A DNA stretch of 64,000 bases, from contig JAHXIV010000050.1 in the NCBI GenBank assembly GCA_025655455.1, positions 174,338 through 238,337 of the forward strand, given 5' to 3'. Shown here in pieces: positions 58,823-64,000 of the stretch. Positions within the stretch are counted from its first letter, which is position 1. Each line of letters starts with the position of its first letter. Source of the stretch: a gamma proteobacterium symbiont of Taylorina sp. GTDB lineage: Bacteria > Pseudomonadota > Gammaproteobacteria > GRL18. A model generated the notes under the pieces. That model saw only the letters and a program-made list of their open reading frames with translations. It had not been told where the DNA came from and made no database searches. The position numbers and the translations under genes were made by a program.

Positions 58823-59353
58823 CCAAACTTCTGGTTCAATACTGATGGTCTGGCTGGTATCACTCAACCAAATAATACCTTCTTGAATGGTTGCTTGTAA
58901 ATCCATATTGCGAGAGACAAAACTCTGTATTGCCTCAACATCTTCAGATTTGACATTAATGATTTGTAAGTTGTTTAGTTGACTATATTGTGGTTGGTTC
59001 TTTTTCCACCAAATAGATGATTTTTGCCCGGCATGGGTAAAAATGATTACCTGTTTTGAACGCCCAAGAGATTTTCTCAACTGTTTTTCATCAATCTGCC
59101 CCAGACTGATCCATAGCTCTATTTCACCACTTAGATTTTTATCCCATAACTCAGGTTCATCATCAGCACACAAACCCTTGGTAAAACTTAACCTTTCACT
59201 GGCAAATAAGATAAAAGCCAGTAGACGTACCATCATACGTTGCTCTGTTTCAGAAGGGTGACAAGAAATAGTTAATTCATGGCTATGGAAGTAATTGCGA
59301 TCACAGTTACTTATTTCCAGTTTAGCTTTGTAGATGGTTGCTTTAATTGCCAT
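58811..59353 (-). CDS. yaeQ: YaeQ family protein
   Basis: The product is 180 aa, the family length. It starts MAIKATIYKAKLEISNCDRN and contains ERLSFTKGLCADDEPELWDK. The C-terminus is LSDTSQTISIEPEVW. YaeQ has a PD-(D/E)xK nuclease-like fold and was linked to haemolysin expression as an RfaH suppressor. Its biochemical role is unclear. Confidence 0.92.
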   Translation of the reverse strand: MAIKATIYKAKLEISNCDRNYFHSHELTISCHPSETEQRMMVRLLAFILFASERLSFTKGLCADDEPELWDKNLSGEIELWISLGQIDEKQLRKSLGRSKQVIIFTHAGQKSSIWWKKNQPQYSQLNNLQIINVKSEDVEAIQSFVSRNMDLQATIQEGIIWLSDTSQTISIEPEVWLRS

Positions 59354-59566
59354 ATGTTTTATCCATTTTGTACTTTGAGCTCAATAAGATTATACTCTTA
59401 TTATTTATAAAAAATTTGATAGATTGTCTAATTTGTGAATCCAACAATAAAAAAGTATTGCTAAAGTGTAATTCGCCGAAGATAATGACGGGAAAGTTTT
59501 GGGTGATCGAATACTTTATCACCCCCATGTGAATGAACAGCCTTTTACTCGCTATCAAGGGATCGG

Positions 59567-60013
59567 TTGTACCGCTATGTTCTATGGCGTGAATGGGATA
59601 GTAATGAGGGGACTTGTATTTTTATTGGCTTAAATCCATCCACTGCTGATGAAACTGAAGATGATCCAACATTAATATGTTGTATGAATTTTGCTAAAAG
59701 TTTGGGGTTTGGAAAGTGTGTGATGCTCAATCTATTTGCTTATCGTGCAACCGATCCAGATGAACTCAAAAAACAGGATAAACCTGTTGGTTATAAAAAT
59801 AATCACTACATAAAAATACAATCAGCTGACGCAGACTTGGTTGTAGCTGCCTGGGGTAATCACGGTTCATTTTTGAAACGAGATAAGAAAGTGCTTAAAT
59901 TACTCAAAGATATTCCGATAAAATGTTTTAAAGTGACAGTAAAAGGTCAACCAGCACATCCATTATATCAATCAAAAATAGTTAAACTGATTAGTTATGA
60001 ATATAAACTTTAA
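59567..60013 (+). CDS. DUF1643 family protein, 5' end uncertain
   Basis: The product reads YRYVLWREWDSNEGTCIFIG, then LNPSTADETEDDPTLICCMN and GNHGS, the DUF1643 hallmarks. The frame is open only from 59537, and the sole start codon is TTG 59567 with no clear ribosome site. Preceding in-frame residues (AFYSLSRDRL) still look family-like. The native start has probably been lost or is non-standard. The stop overlaps the next gene by 17 bp. Confidence 0.75.
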   Translation: MYRYVLWREWDSNEGTCIFIGLNPSTADETEDDPTLICCMNFAKSLGFGKCVMLNLFAYRATDPDELKKQDKPVGYKNNHYIKIQSADADLVVAAWGNHGSFLKRDKKVLKLLKDIPIKCFKVTVKGQPAHPLYQSKIVKLISYEYKL

Positions 60014-60701
60014 GTCTATACAAAAAACATGTCCTGAAGCAGAAATAATTGAATCTGTTTTATTGTTAAATTATAAAAATATACTGGAGTTAGGTTGTGG
60101 TGATGCTAGTATCACCAGGTTAATTGCGTCATCAGGAGAAGGGAGAATAATTACTGCTACAGAAGTTGATCAAATCCAACATCAGAAAAATCTACAGATT
60201 GATGATCTACACAATGTTGACTTTAAGTTAGCAGGTAGTGAGAAAATACCCGCTGATGATAATACTTTTGATATTGTTTTTATGTTCAAATCCTTACATC
60301 ATGTGCCAATAGATTTAATGGATAAGGCATTACAGGAAGTCAGACGTGTATTAAGAACAAGAGGACTTGTTTATATTTCCGAACCTGTTTTTGATGGTGA
60401 TTTTAATGAAATATTAAGACTTTTTCATGATGAAAAATTAGTCAGACAATCAGCATTTGAAGCAATTAAAAAGTCAGTAGATAATAATGTATTCAGTCTG
60501 GTGGATGAGATATTTTTTTGCTCTCCATTTACTTTCAATAACTTTAAAGAGTTTGAAGAAAGAATTATAGGAGTGACTCATACTGAACATCATTTATCAA
60601 ATGACTTATATACTGAGGTAAAAAAGAAATTTGAATACTATTATCAAAAAAACAGTGGAAATTTCTTGATACCTAATCGAGTTGATATACTCACAAAGTA
60701 A
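59997..60701 (+). CDS. SAM-dependent methyltransferase, class I
   Basis: The product is 234 aa. Motif I is ILELGCGDASITRLIAS, and the acidic end of strand two is TATEVDQ. FDIVFMFKSLHHVP is motif IV, and EVRRVLRTRGLVYISEP is the post-motif of the UbiE/Methyltransf_11 group. The substrate is unknown. It overlaps the DUF1643 gene. Confidence 0.85.
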   Translation: MNINFKSIQKTCPEAEIIESVLLLNYKNILELGCGDASITRLIASSGEGRIITATEVDQIQHQKNLQIDDLHNVDFKLAGSEKIPADDNTFDIVFMFKSLHHVPIDLMDKALQEVRRVLRTRGLVYISEPVFDGDFNEILRLFHDEKLVRQSAFEAIKKSVDNNVFSLVDEIFFCSPFTFNNFKEFEERIIGVTHTEHHLSNDLYTEVKKKFEYYYQKNSGNFLIPNRVDILTK

Positions 60702-60719
60702 AATTATTGGATAGATTAA

Positions 60720-61226
60720 ATGCCTTTTACACCAATCCATATGGGGTCAGGAATACTGATTAAAGCCATTCTTCAAGGAAGTTTTAGTTTAATGGTCTTT
60801 GGTTGGGCTCAAATTATTATGGACATTCAACCCTTATTTGTCATATTGACTGGAGAAGGGCATTTACATGGTTTCTCTCATACCTATATGGGATCATCAT
60901 TACTTGCTATTGTCGCTGCATTATCAGGTAAATATTTATCTGAGTTTGGCTTGATTCTTATTGGAGTGGCAAAGAAAGATAATCCTATAAAAATTGCATG
61001 GCGGGTTACTTTTATCAGTGCCTTCATTGGCACATTCAGTCATGTGTTTCTAGATAGCATTATGCATAGTGATGTTGAGCCATTTTTCCCCTTCTTTCTT
61101 GAAAATCATATGCTGGGAATTCTTACAATTAATCAATTGCATCAATGGTGCTTGTATAGTGGTCTGGTAGGTGTTGCTTTGTACTATTTAACTCAGTGGC
61201 ATATAAAAAAAGATAAGTATCACTAA
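60720..61226 (+). CDS. Inner-membrane protein of the YdjM/metal-dependent hydrolase type
   Basis: The product is 168 aa. It opens MPFTPIHMGSGILIKAI and has HLHGFSHTYMGSSLLAIVAA and SHVFLDSIMHSDVEPFFPF. The regularly placed His and Asp residues in or near four membrane segments match the membrane-bound metal-dependent hydrolase family. Activity is uncertain. Confidence 0.75.
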   Translation: MPFTPIHMGSGILIKAILQGSFSLMVFGWAQIIMDIQPLFVILTGEGHLHGFSHTYMGSSLLAIVAALSGKYLSEFGLILIGVAKKDNPIKIAWRVTFISAFIGTFSHVFLDSIMHSDVEPFFPFFLENHMLGILTINQLHQWCLYSGLVGVALYYLTQWHIKKDKYH

Positions 61227-61331
61227 TGTCTTTGATTATTAAATTTTTAAAAATCATTGGATAAGACTTCAGTTTTAATGAGAAAATAGGATATTACCGC
61301 ATCACTGTCTTAATTTAGGAATAAAAATATA

Positions 61332-61670
61332 ATGTCAAAATATAGGCAGTCTCAACAAGCATCAACTGAAACTATGGATGCAGCCATGACTATTGCTAAA
61401 GGTATTCAAAAACCTAATCAGACTAAGGAGCAAACAAAAATCATTGCTCAAGGGATCCAAAAGGGTATAGCTGAATATAAAAAACAACAAAAAGGTAAAG
61501 CTCGTGAGTTGGATAAGTTAAAAAAGAAAATAATTCATCAGCAGCACAATAGTACAGCGATAGAAATATCAACTGATGAAGAGACTAAATGTAAAGTCCA
61601 ATGGTTGCCGTGGACTTTATTGGTGTTCAGTTGGTTGATTATGTCAATATTTGTAATGAGTGGGGGATAG
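61332..61670 (+). CDS. Hypothetical tail-anchored protein
   Basis: The product is 112 aa. The first ~75 residues are charged and helical (KEQTKIIAQGIQKGIAEYKK). The last ~20 residues form one membrane segment (LPWTLLVFSWLIMSIFVMSG). It is located just before the DnaJ-related gene. No family is recognised. Confidence 0.6.
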   Translation: MSKYRQSQQASTETMDAAMTIAKGIQKPNQTKEQTKIIAQGIQKGIAEYKKQQKGKARELDKLKKKIIHQQHNSTAIEISTDEETKCKVQWLPWTLLVFSWLIMSIFVMSGG

Positions 61671-61730
61671 CCTGTATGGGCTTGATATTTACCTTAGAAC
61701 AATTCATTAGTTTTATTCAAAGTATGTCCA

Positions 61731-62330
61731 ATGAAAAATCCACTAAAACGTGCCATTATTGAGGTATTGAGAAATGCTCATTCTCCAATTAAAGAATATG
61801 AGTTGCATGAAATTCTTGGTGGCAATGCTTTTGAACAATTTGTTGTAGGGTGTAGTCAGGACTTACAGTTGTTTAGACAACATTTTATTGTTATGAATGC
61901 ACTCTATGAATTGCACCATGAACTGTTACCTCAAAATATTTTTTTACATATTTCTGCACTTGATATCAGTATAAGACAAGTTCCTATAGGAAGTCGTTAC
62001 TCAAATAACAAAGAACTCATATCTGAGTTTTATACAAATGAAGGTTTTAACAGGCTTAGTGATTATTATCTGAACTGGGATAATTTTAATAAAACCAATG
62101 ATAAAGATGTAGAAAAGCTATTAAATAATTTTTGGCAGAATTATCTTATCTATAATGAACACGATGATTCATTAGCCTGTTTGAAATTAACTGCCCCATG
62201 TACTTGGCTTGAAATAAAACAAAAATATCGAGAGCTATGTCAAAAATATCATCCCGATAAAGGAGGTGATAAATTATACTTTTTACAAATAAGGCAGGCA
62301 TATGACAATCTCAAACCACTTTATTCATAA
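61731..62330 (+). CDS. DnaJ-related co-chaperone with C-terminal J-domain
   Basis: The product is 199 aa. The N-terminal ~130 residues match the DNAJ-related N-terminal domain (AIIEVLRNAHSPIKEYELHE, then FRQHFIVMNALYELHHELLP). The last ~55 residues are a J-domain with HPD in QKYHPDKGGD. This is the layout of the gammaproteobacterial DNAJ-related protein. It should stimulate DnaK on an unknown client. Confidence 0.88.
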   Translation: MKNPLKRAIIEVLRNAHSPIKEYELHEILGGNAFEQFVVGCSQDLQLFRQHFIVMNALYELHHELLPQNIFLHISALDISIRQVPIGSRYSNNKELISEFYTNEGFNRLSDYYLNWDNFNKTNDKDVEKLLNNFWQNYLIYNEHDDSLACLKLTAPCTWLEIKQKYRELCQKYHPDKGGDKLYFLQIRQAYDNLKPLYS

Positions 62331-62344
62331 TAAATAAAAGTTTA

Positions 62345-62514
62345 TGTTACTGGTAAAACTAGATCAATCTAAACAAATAACAATAGGATTAAGTAAGGCA
62401 ATGGCACTGACAAAAGCAAATATAGCAGAAAAATTATATGATGAGATCGGACTGAATAAGCGAGAGAGTAAAGATCCTTCAGGCCAACATGAATTTGGCT
62501 ACCATCATTTGTAG
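62345..62514 (+). pseudogene. ihfA remnant: leader and first ~24 codons
   Basis: From ATG 62401 the frame reads ALTKANIAEKLYDEIGLNKR and ES, the N-terminus of IHF alpha. It then turns into unrelated residues and stops at 62514. The DNA-binding arms are missing. Its leader resembles 57590-57650. A functional ihfA may exist elsewhere. Confidence 0.85.
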
Positions 62515-62699
62515 TAACATAAAAATGGCTTTAAATCATTTGTGTCAATTTTTTGTTACTCAAGAGTTTGTCGAATCTTTTTTCAATGAATTGAACAGTA
62601 CTTTGGAAAATGAGGAAAAAGTTTAAATTCAACAACACGGATTGTACTGAACTTTTGATAAATAAAAAAGTTCCACTGAAAGTCGAAAGGGGTAAAAAA

Positions 62700-63155
62700 A
62701 TGATAACAGTTTATTTTGTTCAACATGGAATTGCTTTGGCTAAAGATGTTGATGAAACAAGATCTTTATCTGATGCTGGAGCTGATGAAGTGCGCAAAGT
62801 CGCTAACACATTAAAGAATCAAGATGTGTCTATTAGTAAAATTGTCCATAGTGGAAAGTTAAGGGCATTACAAACAGCATCAATTTTTTCTCAGATATTA
62901 GATATCAAAATTGTATCTGAACTAAAAGGGATGGCTCCAAATGATATTCCAGAAAAACTGATTGAGCAAATCACTGAAGATGCTGTGATGTATATTGGCC
63001 ATTTACCCAATATACAAAATGTGGTTTCAAATCTTGTGACTGGTAATAACAACAATAGTATTATCAAATTTCAAAATGCTGCAGTTGCTTGTGTAGAAAT
63101 TAATGAAGATAAAAATCACATCAAGTGGTTTATAACGCCTGAACTGTGCCAGTAG
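62700..63155 (+). CDS. sixA: Phosphohistidine phosphatase SixA
   Basis: The start is ATG 62700 after AAAGGGG; the frame opens at 62610. The product is 151 aa. QHGIALAKDVDETRSLSDAG carries the catalytic His (usually RHG, here Gln-His-Gly), and HSGKLRALQTA and YIGHLPNIQNV carry the remaining pocket residues. It removes phosphate from histidine phosphotransfer proteins. The Arg before the catalytic His, normally a phosphate ligand, is Gln here. Confidence 0.85.
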   Translation: MITVYFVQHGIALAKDVDETRSLSDAGADEVRKVANTLKNQDVSISKIVHSGKLRALQTASIFSQILDIKIVSELKGMAPNDIPEKLIEQITEDAVMYIGHLPNIQNVVSNLVTGNNNNSIIKFQNAAVACVEINEDKNHIKWFITPELCQ

Positions 63156-63332
63156 CTAAAATATAAGCAAACTCAATAATCGTAATAAAAAGGACGGTAC
63201 ACTATGCGAGTACTCTGTCTGGTACTGTGAAAAATTTGCCTGGACACCTGCAATGAGAACATTGGAAGCGGCACCCATTGGCCAGGATCTATAAAGAGTT
63301 TTAATTTTTTTGGAGAATAAACTCCAAAAGCC

Positions 63333-64000
63333 CTAACATTTAATAGACGGCAACTCATTCCACCGACAGGTATAGGATGGTGAGCGATAATCCTGTCGCA
63401 TGGCCCATTTCCTGTGAACACCTTCGGCAGCAACATAGATTGAATTTTTACCATGGATGGTATTGATTTTATCTATGATCTGCATCAGTTGATCTGTTTT
63501 AGCTGATTGCCCAGTCTGGAAAAGATCCAGTTGCTGATGTTTTTTTGAGCTAAGTTCCAATAGACCGATGCCCGCCTTTATATATGCAGTTCCAGGTTTC
63601 ACCAGCTGTCTGATAGCACGTCGAGCCAAATTTGAAATCAAACAGGTATCATCACTGGGATAAGGGAGCTTAATAATTTGCTGACGATGGTCATAATTCT
63701 GTTTATAGCCTGAACTATAGAGTAATACTTGTAATGAGCTGCAGAGGGATTGTTGATTGCGCAGTTTTTCACAAGCTCTGGCGCTGTAGAGGCTAATGGC
63801 TTCTAAAATACTTTGCAGCTGACTTGTCTTTCGTGCAAAAGAGCGGCTGCAGTAAATTTGTTTTTTTACTGCAGGTATTTCTTCCAGTGATAAGCAGGCA
63901 TGACCATTAAGCTCTTCAATAATACGCTCCACACAAACATTAAAATGGCGCCGTATCTGTTTCGGATTGGCATTGGCCAATTCCAGCGCAGTATAAATCT
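63333..64000 (-). CDS. umuC: UmuC, DNA polymerase V subunit, C-terminal part
   Basis: The frame is open through the right edge, so the N-terminal half is outside. Visible are ANANPKQIRRHFNVCVERII, KKQIYCSRSFARKTSQLQSI and the C-terminal little-finger and DUF4113-type tail GKNSIYVAAEGVHRKWAMRQ then SYTCRWNELPSIKC. These are the diagnostic end of UmuC in translesion polymerase V. The stretch 63156-63332 to the left holds no gene. Confidence 0.9.
   Translation of the reverse strand, partial: IYTALELANANPKQIRRHFNVCVERIIEELNGHACLSLEEIPAVKKQIYCSRSFARKTSQLQSILEAISLYSARACEKLRNQQSLCSSLQVLLYSSGYKQNYDHRQQIIKLPYPSDDTCLISNLARRAIRQLVKPGTAYIKAGIGLLELSSKKHQQLDLFQTGQSAKTDQLMQIIDKINTIHGKNSIYVAAEGVHRKWAMRQDYRSPSYTCRWNELPSIKC

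Noticed and set aside
63173-63454. Minus-strand 93-aa frame at the right end
   Set aside because: It overlaps the clear UmuC C-terminus in another frame and has no supporting features.

Overview
The window reads as a low-GC gammaproteobacterial chromosome segment. The genus cannot be fixed from the sequence. The gammaproteobacterial assignment rests on the YaeQ, SixA, IHF-alpha, NemA and UmuC type genes or gene remnants and on a tRNA-Val(GAC) 3' half. Most of the window is accessory DNA: a lambda-like prophage (about 1-32.8 kb), a second integrated element of about 9.5 kb (32.8-42.4 kb), and an island-like stretch with toxin-antitoxin modules and broken genes (42.4-49.7 kb). Chromosome-like genes, with several decayed neighbours, follow to the right edge.

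Prophage, 1-32.8 kb. An inverted repressor/Cro switch with a clear operator (1.0-1.8 kb) is followed by small early genes and a partition- or replication-like protein with two FtsK-gamma-like winged helices. Next comes a replication initiator whose gene contains three 21-22 bp iterons, as the lambda O gene does. A Q-like antiterminator faces two tandem terminators. The late genes are Nu1/GpA terminase, gpW, a gpB-like portal, a ClpP protease fused to the major capsid protein, a DUF2190 decoration protein, a lysis cluster (phospholipase-A2-like, holin-like, M15 endolysin), adaptor and tail-completion genes, tail tube, chaperone with a possible -1 frameshift extension, tape measure, and tail-tip or fibre proteins. 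The phage integrase is not in the window and probably lies left of position 1.

Second element, 32.8-42.4 kb. It is bounded by 45-bp direct repeats that are the 3' half of a tRNA-Val(GAC) gene. Neither copy has the 5' half. The simplest reading is that this element and the prophage sit in tandem behind one intact tRNA-Val gene outside the window. The core, on the minus strand, is a tyrosine integrase, an AlpA/excisionase-like protein, small proteins and a primase-helicase, the layout of a P4-like satellite. The other end carries cargo lying between two imperfect copies of a ~130 bp sequence: a serine resolvase, a secreted collagen-like Lcl-type adhesin behind a probable GEMM-I (cyclic-di-GMP class) riboswitch, and a reverse transcriptase transcribed toward the adhesin 3' end with a 27-bp gap. 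This riboswitch, adhesin and reverse transcriptase module is the most intriguing system in the window. It resembles a diversity-generating retroelement in composition but not in its signature motifs, and no template repeat was found by eye.

Island and right flank, 42.4-64 kb. This holds a toxin-antitoxin-chaperone operon (HigB-like, HigA-like, SecB-like), a gene whose start lies in a 10-bp tandem repeat, a J-domain protein, and a Phd/UPF0175-DUF3368 toxin-antitoxin pair. There are many remnants: integrase, hydroxypyruvate reductase, maltose acetyltransferase, YbaK, an LplT/Aas-like gene and two ihfA 5' ends. Intact genes include NemA, an aldo-keto reductase, a TetR regulator with four operator-like palindromes, a Fic protein, a PQQ-type sugar dehydrogenase, two thioredoxin-fold proteins, YaeQ, DUF1643, a methyltransferase, a DnaJ-related protein, SixA and the 3' part of umuC.
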